Shown here: positions 33,411 to 41,951 of the stretch, piece by piece
Layout of the letters: each line of letters starts with the position of its first letter
Position numbering within the stretch: the first letter of the stretch is position 1
Assembly: GCF_037971845.1 (NCBI RefSeq)
Contig: NZ_CP150227.1
Coordinates: 5,952,001-6,016,000, forward strand
DNA from: Paenibacillus sp. FSL R5-0766
GTDB taxonomy: Bacteria; Bacillota; Bacilli; Paenibacillales; Paenibacillaceae
Length of the DNA stretch: 64,000 bases
Direction: 5' to 3'
Translations under genes and position numbers: made by a program
Notes under the pieces: model-generated
What the model was told of the DNA's origin: nothing
Databases searched by the model: none
What the model saw: only the letters and a program-made list of their open reading frames with translations

Positions 33411-35152
33411 GACATCAGTCCCTCCTTCCGGATGAAATCTTCTGCAAATAACTCACGGTAGTGCTTGCTATTCTCCAGCAGATATCCATGCGTGCCTGTA
33501 GCCACAATGCGTCCCTGATGTACAACAGCAACCCGATCAGCATTCAGGATGGAGGATAAGCGATGGGCGATGACAATCGAAGCACGATCCTTGCTCAATT
33601 GCTGCCAGGAATGCTGGACCGCTTGTTCAGCTTCATAGTCCAAAGCGGAAGTGGCTTCGTCGAATATAATTAATTTGGGTTGCTTCAGAAAAATGCGGGC
33701 AATAGACAGACGCTGCTTTTGTCCACCGGAGAACTCCATTTCCCCTGCACCAATAACGGTGTCCAGACCCTGAGGAAGAGAACGGATAAAGTCTCCAATA
33801 TAGGCCTGATCACATGCCTCCAGCAATTGATCATCATCCGCGTGAGCGCTGCCAAGCATCAGATTGTAACGGATGGTTTCATGGAACAGAATGGCCTCCT
33901 GCTGCACAATTCCTACTCTCTTGCGCAGTCGAGACAGAGAATAGTCATCTATATGCCTGCCACCAATTCGAATCTCCCCTACCTCCGGAGCGTAGAAACC
34001 GAGCAGCATGTTCACAATCGTTGTTTTGCCCGAGCCACTCTTACCTACAAGCGCAACAGATTCATGAGCACCGATCTCCAACGTGAGACCGTCCAGCACA
34101 TAGGGACCCTGTTCATCATACCGAAATCTCACTTGCTCGAATGACGTCTCCCCATTTTCCATCTCAACTTCCGATTGACCACCGCTCCTCTCCGTCTCTT
34201 CATCCAGAAGATCAAAGACTTTGCGGGACTGTACCGTCAGCTTGGGCAGATTCACAACCGCCTCGTAGATCATCATCATGGATTGATTATTCTTGGTCAG
34301 ATACGACATAATGGCAACAAAGGCTCCTGCCGTAAGCTGTCCCTGAACAATAAGCACACCCGCAATGGCATAGATACACAGATCTGATAGCAAAAAAATA
34401 AATGCATTAGAGCGGGTAGACATCCATTTCATGACTTCTGTCTGATTGTCGAGACGAATAACGTCTGCGCTCTGTCCCGTGAACAGTGTAGTGACCCTTC
34501 TGCCACTCCCCAACAAACGAATATCTCTCATGCCTTGAAGCATCTCCAGCATCCAGCTGACAAAATGGCCGTATTTCCCACGCAAAATGGTCTGCTGCTT
34601 AGTCATCTTACGATTAAAATACTGTGATACCCAGACCGAAACCGGAACTAGCACCATCATGGCCAGGGCGATATACGGATTGAGATAAAATAAAAAAACA
34701 AACGAAACCAGCAATTTGGTAAATGGAGCTGCCATCTGAAAAATGATTAACTCTATTAACTGCATGACAGAATCCGTGTCTCTTGTTAGACGTGTGACCA
34801 GATCACCGGTCTGGGCTTTTTGAAAATAAGATGCTTTAAAATGAAGAATGCGATCAAATAAACTTTTTCGAATATCAAATAGAAATTTAACATTCAGGTA
34901 GATCCAGATGGATTTAATGATCCAACTTAGAGCCCTTACACCTACATACAAAGCAATATAAGTCAAAATAACATAGCCGAAGAAATGAAGATTACGGTGA
35001 TAGAATACTTCGTCGATCAAGATGGCAAAAATAAGCGGTCCAATCAGATCCACCACCACCATGATTAGCTCGCAGAACAACATGGTAATCAAGCTGATGC
35101 GGTAGGGTTTGGCGAATGTACGGATTCGTTTGCTCAGTGAAATATTCTCCAT
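33407..35152 (-). CDS. ABC exporter half-transporter (A subunit)
   Basis: Exporter of 581 residues: six-helix membrane domain (about residues 15-310) followed by an ATPase with Walker A GKSGSGKTT, signature FSGGQKQR, Walker B LIIFDEATSALD and switch His in VIAHR. The signature starts with F in place of L, a mild change. AGGAGG lies close before the ATG. The gene is 11 bases after the HlyD-like gene and overlaps its partner by four bases. The grouping ACP - HlyD-like - ABC - ABC suggests the exporter belongs to the biosynthetic operon. No separate outer component is needed in a Gram-positive cell. Confidence 0.93.
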   Translation of the reverse strand: MENISLSKRIRTFAKPYRISLITMLFCELIMVVVDLIGPLIFAILIDEVFYHRNLHFFGYVILTYIALYVGVRALSWIIKSIWIYLNVKFLFDIRKSLFDRILHFKASYFQKAQTGDLVTRLTRDTDSVMQLIELIIFQMAAPFTKLLVSFVFLFYLNPYIALAMMVLVPVSVWVSQYFNRKMTKQQTILRGKYGHFVSWMLEMLQGMRDIRLLGSGRRVTTLFTGQSADVIRLDNQTEVMKWMSTRSNAFIFLLSDLCIYAIAGVLIVQGQLTAGAFVAIMSYLTKNNQSMMMIYEAVVNLPKLTVQSRKVFDLLDEETERSGGQSEVEMENGETSFEQVRFRYDEQGPYVLDGLTLEIGAHESVALVGKSGSGKTTIVNMLLGFYAPEVGEIRIGGRHIDDYSLSRLRKRVGIVQQEAILFHETIRYNLMLGSAHADDDQLLEACDQAYIGDFIRSLPQGLDTVIGAGEMEFSGGQKQRLSIARIFLKQPKLIIFDEATSALDYEAEQAVQHSWQQLSKDRASIVIAHRLSSILNADRVAVVHQGRIVATGTHGYLLENSKHYRELFAEDFIRKEGLMS

Positions 35153-35163
35153 GCCATCCTCCT

Positions 35164-35637
35164 CTAGGATATCCAGCTCTCAAGTACGGTCTGGCTCTGG
35201 GATTGTACCTCGGTAACAATCGGGAACTCGGTTGTATGGGATAACTTCATCCGCTCCGCCAGCTCTTCATTCCATACACCTTCAGCTGTAATTCGAGTCG
35301 TAGATGATGTGGGGTCCTGGTTAACCTCAAGGATCTGGGCAGCGTAACGTTTACCTTGTTCCTCTGTGTACCAGATCAAGGAGTCACCCTTCTGAAACCC
35401 CGTAATAGGCTCTTCTGTAAATTCAGCTATAATGTGTACTTTGACATCCTCCCCTTGCAGTGATTCAGACCCTGCAGTTGCCGTTGCCGTCTCACTGCGC
35501 AGATAGGAGGTCGTATGGAATTGCATGGCTAACGTCACTAATGCTGTCACAGTTAATCCAATAATGATAAGTGCAGCCACGGGTAATTGAATCGAAAGCC
35601 GGAACCAGATCTGTCCTATTCGTTTAGTCCGGCTCAT
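35164..35637 (-). CDS. One-pass membrane protein resembling a reduced HlyD adaptor
   Basis: Protein of 157 residues from ATG 35637 (AAGGAG nine bases upstream), overlapping the end of the ACP gene by 14 bases. A basic cytosolic tail (SRTKRIGQIWFR) precedes one membrane helix (about residues 18-40), then a beta-rich outer domain of about 110 residues (VKVHIIAEFTEEPITGFQKG, then YAAQILEVNQDP). The order tail-helix-strands and the position just before two ABC exporter genes resemble HlyD-type adaptors, but the long coiled coil is missing. It may be a minimal partner of the exporter. Confidence 0.6.
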   Translation of the reverse strand: MSRTKRIGQIWFRLSIQLPVAALIIIGLTVTALVTLAMQFHTTSYLRSETATATAGSESLQGEDVKVHIIAEFTEEPITGFQKGDSLIWYTEEQGKRYAAQILEVNQDPTSSTTRITAEGVWNEELAERMKLSHTTEFPIVTEVQSQSQTVLESWIS

Positions 35638-35893
35638 GTTCCGAATCTCCTTCAATGAGGCTGACCAGGTAATCCCTGAAATCGGCTATGGTGTCGGTTT
35701 GCACAAATGCCAATTGATCATCGTCTATCTCAATGTTGAATACTTTCTCCATCTCCACCACAATTTTAATGTAATCGAGTGAATTCGTTCCAAGTTCCCC
35801 CCAGGCTTGATCCATCTGAATATCCGTTTCATACTCCATAACCTTGTCGATGACCTGTATTATTTGAGTCTCCAATGTCATGATTTCACTCAT
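35624..35893 (-). CDS. Free-standing acyl carrier protein
   Basis: Acidic four-helix carrier protein of 89 residues. The phosphopantetheine Ser is in LGTNSLDYIKIVVEME. The length and helix pattern are normal for a type II ACP. The ATG directly follows the stop of the NRPS (no gap), and the end overlaps the HlyD-like gene. This is the second free ACP of the cluster; the other (43186-43428) belongs with the extender-unit genes. Its position next to the NRPS with a BtrH-like domain and in one operon with a stand-alone BtrH-like protein recalls the BtrI ACP-BtrH pair of butirosin, so it could hold the acyl group to be transferred. That role is inference. Confidence 0.9.
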   Translation of the reverse strand: MSEIMTLETQIIQVIDKVMEYETDIQMDQAWGELGTNSLDYIKIVVEMEKVFNIEIDDDQLAFVQTDTIADFRDYLVSLIEGDSEHEPD

Positions 35894-38800
35894 TCAGATC
35901 CTCCCCATCATGTGAGATTTAACCAACTCATCGTAATACTCCCGTTCAAGCACACTTATATTTCTGTATATCTCAGGGAGTTTATGAAACGATGTTGGTT
36001 TATATGAAGAAGTAAGCACATACTTGGCCAGAACTGCGCGAATGTCACTCCACTCCATGACAATGCGCTCACGAATATGTGTCAATCTGGAATCCGCGCC
36101 AGTTAGATTGGCACAACGATACACCTCGGCCTTTTTGGCACTAATCAATTTATGAAGCGAAATGACCCAATCCTCTGCTATGGAAGACACTACATGTTGA
36201 TCCTGAACAACGGCCTCAAACTGTGGCACACTCTCCTCCAGTCTTGCCAGACTGTTCTCTATCCGCTCCTGTTGCTCTTCAATATGATCCACATAGATCT
36301 TCCAGTAAGCCTCCAACTGTTTCGAACTGGCATCTCTTTGATGTATCACCGGATAATGCTTATTGTAGAACGTATAGAAGGTGTGATTTTCCATATTAAA
36401 ATGCTCGATATAGCCATGATAGCTATCCGACAGATCCTGGTAACTAACAATTCGTTCTTCATACGACAAGTTATCATGATGCTTATGCTCCATCACGGTA
36501 AACGTCTGGTTGATCGGATCAGCACCGTATACAAGCCAGGTATGTGGAATATGCTTTTTGAGATACGTATCATTGCGTATGGATGTGTAGTAGACGTCAA
36601 CCCAGACAATAACCGGTTTGGCATTCAGAACCGCTCGACTGACATCCTGTATAATGTCCTCGCTAGCTTTTACCATTTCATAACCAATGCCCAGATCGTC
36701 CAGAATGTCTGTATCCTTGCGACAGGAGAAGAAACCATTCACAAGAAATTGCTTATTCTCAGACCATAGATACTCATCCACATGATGGATGAAAAACGGA
36801 TGTATGCTTTTGTTCTGTTGCAATACAATGGGAAATAGAGAGTTATAGAAGCATAATTTGAAAAAGACTTCGTTAAAAGGCTGATATCCACCGGAATGGG
36901 CTAGCTGTGAATGCTCCACACCCAATGATGATGACGTCTTGTTAACCTTTACAACGCCAGATGGCTGTCCGTTATTTTCACTTTCATATGAATCGGCAAG
37001 CTCGGGATTCTCTTCCAGAACTGCTGCAAGCATCCTTATGGTGGGATTGTCATACAAAATGGAAGGCAGGACCCGAATACCGAGATTCTCCAGTTCAACC
37101 TCCATTCGGATCACAAGCAGGGAGTGCCCGCCAAGCTGAAAGAAGTCGTCGTCAATACCGATCCGTTCCATCTCCAGCAATGTACGCCAAACTTGCACCA
37201 GTTGGTGCTCCAGCTCATTCGTGGGCGGTGCATAGTTCATGCCAAAATGTAATGACTGCCTCTGGTTCAATAACTCTCGTGTATCTATCTTCCCATGGAT
37301 CGTTCGCGGCATATGTGATATTTGAATATATCTTGAAGGCAGCATATATTCGGGCAACAATGACATCAGATATTGGCGAATATCCATGACATACAGTTCC
37401 GTATCGGCCACAATATAAGCGGTCAGCACCTTCTCACCTTCGACTCCGGTCGTCAGTACAACACATTCGTCAATTGGACCGTAACGGTTCAGATGTCGCT
37501 CTACTTCTGCCAATTCAATCCGATGGCCCCTGACCTTAACCTGCTTGTCCATCCTTCCCAGAAACAACATGCGGCCTTCCGCTGTCCACATTCCTATATC
37601 CCCTGTGCGAAACATCCGCTCTCCTTCAACAAACGATGACTCGATAAACTTCTGATCTGTCAATTCCTGCAATCCTATATACCCGCGAGACACCCCGTTG
37701 CCCGAAATACATATTTCTCCGGGTACGCCTATGGGCAACATTCGTCCATGACGATCTCCAATGTGTACAAAATAACCTTGAATAGGGCGCCCCACTGGAA
37801 TCGGATCAACAGTCTCTGATGACAGCTTCTCATAGAGTGCACATACCGTCGTCTCGGTGGGGCCGTACGTATTGTATACATTGGTATAGGTGAGCAGATG
37901 TCCAATATCCGCCATCTTCAATACATCTCCACCGCTGATAATGGTGCGAACACTCGCAAGATTGGGCATCCGGTTAAGTTCCCTCAGGATATGAGGTGTA
38001 GTGCTGACAAGGGTGACCTTGTGTCTGTCCAGTAACTGCACCAGTCCGTGGATATCCAGCAGTTGTTCTCGTTGAACCATAACCAGTGTTGCCCCGGCAG
38101 TTAATGCAGGAAACACTTCTTCCATATAAGTATCAAAGGTACTCGCTGCTTGTTGAAGCACCTTGTCTGTTGAATTTAGTTGAAACTCGGCTTGAAAAGC
38201 GTTCACGTATGCACTCAGATTTCGTTGCTCTACTCCGACCCCTTTGGGCTCACCCGTTGAGCCGGACGTATACAGAATGTAGGCTAGACCATTCATATCG
38301 GGTACGAAACTTAAACCACTTCCATCTTCTATTCTCCATGGGGCAGCATCCAGCTCAATCATTTCTATGCCTGAGCCTGAAGGCATAGCCAATGTCATCT
38401 CCTCTAAAGCTCGATGTACATTCGTTTCCAACAGTCCCGTAAGAATAATGCGGGCATCCGATTCCATTAAAATATGGCGTATACGCTCCATCGGATATTC
38501 AGGATGAAGAGGAATATAGGTTCCTCCTGCTTTGAACACCGCCAGGATTGTAATGATTAACTCCATGGAGCCTGCCATCATAACGGGGACTGGACTCTCC
38601 GCAGTCACCCCAGAAGCAATCAGGAGACGGGCAAGTTGATTGGATTGCTCCTCCAGAGACTGATACGAAATCTGGCGATCTCCCTCTATAACCGCAGTCT
38701 GGTTGGGTGTTCTGTTTACTTGTTCAAGAAATAGAGCACAGACAGAACGTGCCTCCGGCAGGAACAAATGTGGACTCCTGTTCCATCTTTCCATGATTTC

Positions 38801-39550
38801 ATTCTCCTCTTCCAGAGAAAGGAGCTGACTCATGGATAGCGGTTGGTCTGGTAAGGCTGTTGTCTGTTCCAGCAATCGTATGTAGTGGGAACATAAACGC
38901 TCAGGTTGGCTGGGTTCAAGGGATATGGCACCATAACGGAGAGTCATCTGAAGTCGTTGATCTACCCGGTCAAACGCCAGTGAACAATGGGCTCTTTCAT
39001 CCAGAATAGGTTCCTCATGGATTCCTTTCATATACAGAACCGTCTTCAACTCGCACTCCTCGGGAAGCCGCCCCAGCTTCTCTGCCATCTTATCGTAAGG
39101 AAAATGCCAGTATGTTCGGGCGGACATGACTTCAGATTTGGTATGTAATACCAATTGTCTGAACGATGCTGTCTCGTCTACTTTTCCACGAATTGCGAGC
39201 AAGTGGGAACTTCGAAAATCTTCGACTTGTTCTGGAGTCAGGGGCATACCCAGCAACATATCTTGATGTCCACGATAACGATACAACAGATGTTGAAATC
39301 CCGATAAGAGCAATATATACAACGCCAAATTTGATCCCCCACTCATGCGGATCAATCTTGCGGACAATTCATCTGGAAAGGATAAGGAAAGGATCTGTAC
39401 GTTGGGTTCTCCAGTCTGTATCGAAGGTTGCAGAATTCCATCAAACAACGTTCCAATATGAATATCGCCATCTAGTTGTTTCTGCCAATACACTCGTTCT
39501 TCCTTAAATTTATCACTCGACATCATAACATTAAGTAGATGGATATCCAT
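35894..39550 (-). CDS. NRPS: half C domain - A (Lys-like) - PCP - BtrH-like domain
   Basis: Multidomain protein of 1218 residues from ATG 39550 (GGGGTGAG just upstream). Residues about 15-255 match only the C-terminal half of a condensation domain, beginning at the bridge motif VYWQKQLDGD; the HHxxxDG half is missing. The A domain (about 275-765) has LYTSGSTGEPKG, NTYGPTETT, FRTGDIG, VKVRGHRIEL and the catalytic Lys in HGKID. Reading specificity positions by eye gives D-T-E-T-I-G-T-V-C plus Lys, close to the bacitracin Lys code DAESIGSVCK, so a basic residue is likely. The PCP Ser is in LGGHSLLVI (about 806). From about 870 to the end is a BtrH-like region (FFKLCFYNS, VIVWVDVYY, IPHTWLVYGAD) homologous to the protein at 30029-31051. 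It lies 85 bases after the trans-AT gene and abuts the ACP gene. Confidence 0.88.
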   Translation of the reverse strand: MDIHLLNVMMSSDKFKEERVYWQKQLDGDIHIGTLFDGILQPSIQTGEPNVQILSLSFPDELSARLIRMSGGSNLALYILLLSGFQHLLYRYRGHQDMLLGMPLTPEQVEDFRSSHLLAIRGKVDETASFRQLVLHTKSEVMSARTYWHFPYDKMAEKLGRLPEECELKTVLYMKGIHEEPILDERAHCSLAFDRVDQRLQMTLRYGAISLEPSQPERLCSHYIRLLEQTTALPDQPLSMSQLLSLEEENEIMERWNRSPHLFLPEARSVCALFLEQVNRTPNQTAVIEGDRQISYQSLEEQSNQLARLLIASGVTAESPVPVMMAGSMELIITILAVFKAGGTYIPLHPEYPMERIRHILMESDARIILTGLLETNVHRALEEMTLAMPSGSGIEMIELDAAPWRIEDGSGLSFVPDMNGLAYILYTSGSTGEPKGVGVEQRNLSAYVNAFQAEFQLNSTDKVLQQAASTFDTYMEEVFPALTAGATLVMVQREQLLDIHGLVQLLDRHKVTLVSTTPHILRELNRMPNLASVRTIISGGDVLKMADIGHLLTYTNVYNTYGPTETTVCALYEKLSSETVDPIPVGRPIQGYFVHIGDRHGRMLPIGVPGEICISGNGVSRGYIGLQELTDQKFIESSFVEGERMFRTGDIGMWTAEGRMLFLGRMDKQVKVRGHRIELAEVERHLNRYGPIDECVVLTTGVEGEKVLTAYIVADTELYVMDIRQYLMSLLPEYMLPSRYIQISHMPRTIHGKIDTRELLNQRQSLHFGMNYAPPTNELEHQLVQVWRTLLEMERIGIDDDFFQLGGHSLLVIRMEVELENLGIRVLPSILYDNPTIRMLAAVLEENPELADSYESENNGQPSGVVKVNKTSSSLGVEHSQLAHSGGYQPFNEVFFKLCFYNSLFPIVLQQNKSIHPFFIHHVDEYLWSENKQFLVNGFFSCRKDTDILDDLGIGYEMVKASEDIIQDVSRAVLNAKPVIVWVDVYYTSIRNDTYLKKHIPHTWLVYGADPINQTFTVMEHKHHDNLSYEERIVSYQDLSDSYHGYIEHFNMENHTFYTFYNKHYPVIHQRDASSKQLEAYWKIYVDHIEEQQERIENSLARLEESVPQFEAVVQDQHVVSSIAEDWVISLHKLISAKKAEVYRCANLTGADSRLTHIRERIVMEWSDIRAVLAKYVLTSSYKPTSFHKLPEIYRNISVLEREYYDELVKSHMMGRI

Positions 39551-39635
39551 GATCTCACCCCGAATACATAGTAAACCGGCACAACAAGTGTTGATCACAC
39601 CTGTCCTGCCGGTTGATTGTTGTACACGTGCTTGT

Positions 39636-40895
39636 TTATGCCGTAGTAACTTTCAGGTCATTCCACAAATAATACTGCCCCGTCTCGTCCAGGATCTGGT
39701 GGAACCAGTCATCCCGTTCTTCCTGCTCTACTTGTTTGGTTTCGAATATCGTTCCGAGCCATTCCAGCGACTGTTTCATCTGCTCCGTAGTCGGGGCCTG
39801 ATCCGCCGCCTCAAGCTCCTCTTGAAGCTGTTGAATCTGTTTATATGGCTCAACGACTCCTTTTTGATATTCCTCCTGATCCCAATTCCGATTAGGTGTA
39901 GCTACAGCCGCAGCCATACATTTCGTTACTACCGTTGGTCTCGGTCTGGATACAACAGCCTGATCCAGTAACTCTTTCAGTGCTTTACGATCCTCTTTCT
40001 GTCCGTAGGCAAAAGATTTCATACCGAGCTTATCCATTTCTACCAGTCCGCTCAGGACATTTTTGGGTCCAAGTTCAATCGTCAGCGTAACGCCATGCTT
40101 CTTGAGATATTGCATCGTCTGTGCCCACTTGACCGGCTGGGACAGCTGCCTTTGGAGAAGTCCCGTAATTCGCCCGCCTTCGGTGTATGGCGTGGCGGTA
40201 ACATTGGATACGACAGGCCACTTGAATGGATGGAAACGATAATTGGCAAGTTCCACCCCAAGCTGTTCACCAGCCGACTCCATCAAGCGGCTATGGAACG
40301 GCGCACTCATCATCAACGGGGTTGTCTGGGCATCCTGGTCCAGCAGGATGGATTCCACTTGTTCAATCGAATCCTGATGACCGGATATGGCATACTGGCT
40401 CGAAGCATTGTAACAGGAAATCGCAGACCAAGCCGTATCGGTTGACACTTGCTCGCAGGCTCTGCGGATCATCTCCTCATCGGCGCCATCAATGATGGTC
40501 ATGGCTCCATCTGCTTCATCTGCGATAAGTTCCGTCAATTCCCCGCGTCGCTTGGTGATCCGCACAGCATCACCAAATGTCATAGCACCGGAGCACGCTA
40601 GAGCTGCATACTCACCCAGGCTGTGGCCTGCGCAGAATTGCGGGTTGATCCCGATCTCCTCCATGTAGACACGATAGGCAACCACACTCGCTGTCAACAA
40701 TGCCGGCTGCATATTGGAAGGTTTGTTCAGATCAAAAAGGCTGCCTTCAAAACTCAATTTGGCCAAATCAAAGCCCAGAATATGGTTGGCTTCTTCATAC
40801 GTTTGTCTTGCAATCTCGTACTGATCATAGAAGTTTTTCATCATCCCTACATATTGAGAACCTTGCCCTGGAAACAGAAATGCTATTTTTTCCAT
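39636..40895 (-). CDS. Trans-acting malonyl/acyl transferase (FabD-like) with C-terminal extension
   Basis: Stand-alone acyltransferase of 419 residues that would load extender units onto the AT-less PKS modules. FabD hallmarks are FPGQGSQYVGM at the N terminus, the catalytic Ser in GHSLGEY, the carboxylate-binding Arg in KRRGEL, NASSQYAISG and the catalytic His in APFHSRLM. The AT fold ends near residue 300; about 115 further residues are a charged, helical tail (YKQIQQLQEELEAAD, EQMKQSLEWLG) not found in ordinary FabD, perhaps for docking. It follows the FkbH-like gene by 30 bases. Whether it picks malonyl-CoA or hydroxymalonyl-ACP cannot be told from the motif. Confidence 0.9.
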   Translation of the reverse strand: MEKIAFLFPGQGSQYVGMMKNFYDQYEIARQTYEEANHILGFDLAKLSFEGSLFDLNKPSNMQPALLTASVVAYRVYMEEIGINPQFCAGHSLGEYAALACSGAMTFGDAVRITKRRGELTELIADEADGAMTIIDGADEEMIRRACEQVSTDTAWSAISCYNASSQYAISGHQDSIEQVESILLDQDAQTTPLMMSAPFHSRLMESAGEQLGVELANYRFHPFKWPVVSNVTATPYTEGGRITGLLQRQLSQPVKWAQTMQYLKKHGVTLTIELGPKNVLSGLVEMDKLGMKSFAYGQKEDRKALKELLDQAVVSRPRPTVVTKCMAAAVATPNRNWDQEEYQKGVVEPYKQIQQLQEELEAADQAPTTEQMKQSLEWLGTIFETKQVEQEERDDWFHQILDETGQYYLWNDLKVTTA

Positions 40896-40925
40896 TGATT
40901 AAACACCTCGCCTCTTAGATTGGGT

Positions 40926-41951
40926 TTACGCGATAACTTCCATGGACACATACGCAGGCTGATCCTGGATCATGCTTAGATCACTCTCAAACAAATAAAA
41001 ATCTCCGTTCTGCTCAATCTCACGGAATCCGGCAAATTTGTAAGTGATCATCATCGTACGATTGCGATCTGTTGATACAAACTCGGCCTGCAAACGGACA
41101 TTCGCTTCCTTAGCCATACGCATCACATGATGCAGCAGCAATGTACCTGCTCCTCTGGACATGACGCGGCAGGACACCAACAGCAGTTTCAGTGTCCACA
41201 CTTCGTCATTTAATTCGAGCAACGCCAGGCCGATTTTGCCATACGTACCGTACTTGTCTTCCAGTCCTGCAATCAGCAGTTTGTGGCGTGGAGAATACCG
41301 GAATTGATCGAGTTCCTCGTAAGAGTAGGTATAACCTGTGGCGTTCAGTTGATGTGTTCTGACCGTCAGTTCTTCTGCACGCTGTAGATCCCCTTCCTTC
41401 ACTTCAGAGATCGTGAAGATCATGCCAAGGGAGGCCAGGAATTCATCCTGAGTACCTTCGAACTCCTCCTCCTTCTCATTGCGGGCAATATCATTCATAT
41501 ACATCTTTCTGCGTAAGGCAGAATCCTCGGTAATGAAACGTGGCTTCATCTCATCCATATCTGTTAATTCAAGATAGGCCATCGCATCGATACAGAGGAC
41601 GTCGGGGTGAGTAAATAATACTTCCTCACGTTCGAAAGGCTGATCATCGATAAAAGCAATCGTGTCCATTCCGATATTGATGGATTCCACGATGGTTTTC
41701 ACCGATCGGGATTTGGCATTCCAATTGATTTGTGGATAGATAAAATATTCGCGCAGACCGAATTCTTCCAACTTGGCCATCGCCAGTTCATGATCGTTAC
41801 GGCTGGCAATCGATTGCAGAATTCCTCGTTCATCCAGAGTACAGATAACTTCCACAATATTTTCTTTCAGCGTGACCTGTTCATCCTCCAGCAAAATTCC
41901 GTTCCAAATCGTATGGTCCAAGTCCCAGATTACACATTTTATTTTTTTCAT
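40926..41951 (-). CDS. FkbH-like HAD protein (glyceryl-ACP formation)
   Basis: Protein of 341 residues with an N-terminal HAD phosphatase-like domain (nucleophile pair in VIWDLDHTIWNG, Ser/Thr and Lys motifs after it, FIDDQPFEREEV as the acidic motif) and a C-terminal GNAT-like half (LELNDEVWTLKLLLVSCRVM, GAGTLLLHHVM). FkbH-type enzymes take 1,3-bisphosphoglycerate, remove phosphate and load the glyceryl group on a dedicated ACP, the first step to hydroxy- or methoxymalonyl-ACP. Its ATG overlaps the stop of the acyl-CoA dehydrogenase gene as ATGA. Partners are the ACP at 43186, the dehydrogenase at 43512 and the flavoenzyme at 41948. Confidence 0.92.
   Translation of the reverse strand: MKKIKCVIWDLDHTIWNGILLEDEQVTLKENIVEVICTLDERGILQSIASRNDHELAMAKLEEFGLREYFIYPQINWNAKSRSVKTIVESINIGMDTIAFIDDQPFEREEVLFTHPDVLCIDAMAYLELTDMDEMKPRFITEDSALRRKMYMNDIARNEKEEEFEGTQDEFLASLGMIFTISEVKEGDLQRAEELTVRTHQLNATGYTYSYEELDQFRYSPRHKLLIAGLEDKYGTYGKIGLALLELNDEVWTLKLLLVSCRVMSRGAGTLLLHHVMRMAKEANVRLQAEFVSTDRNRTMMITYKFAGFREIEQNGDFYLFESDLSMIQDQPAYVSMEVIA

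Noticed and set aside
36152..36769. Plus-strand open frame of 205 codons
   Set aside because: Antisense to the BtrH-like C terminus of the NRPS, whose reading frame is supported by a homologue at 30029-31051.
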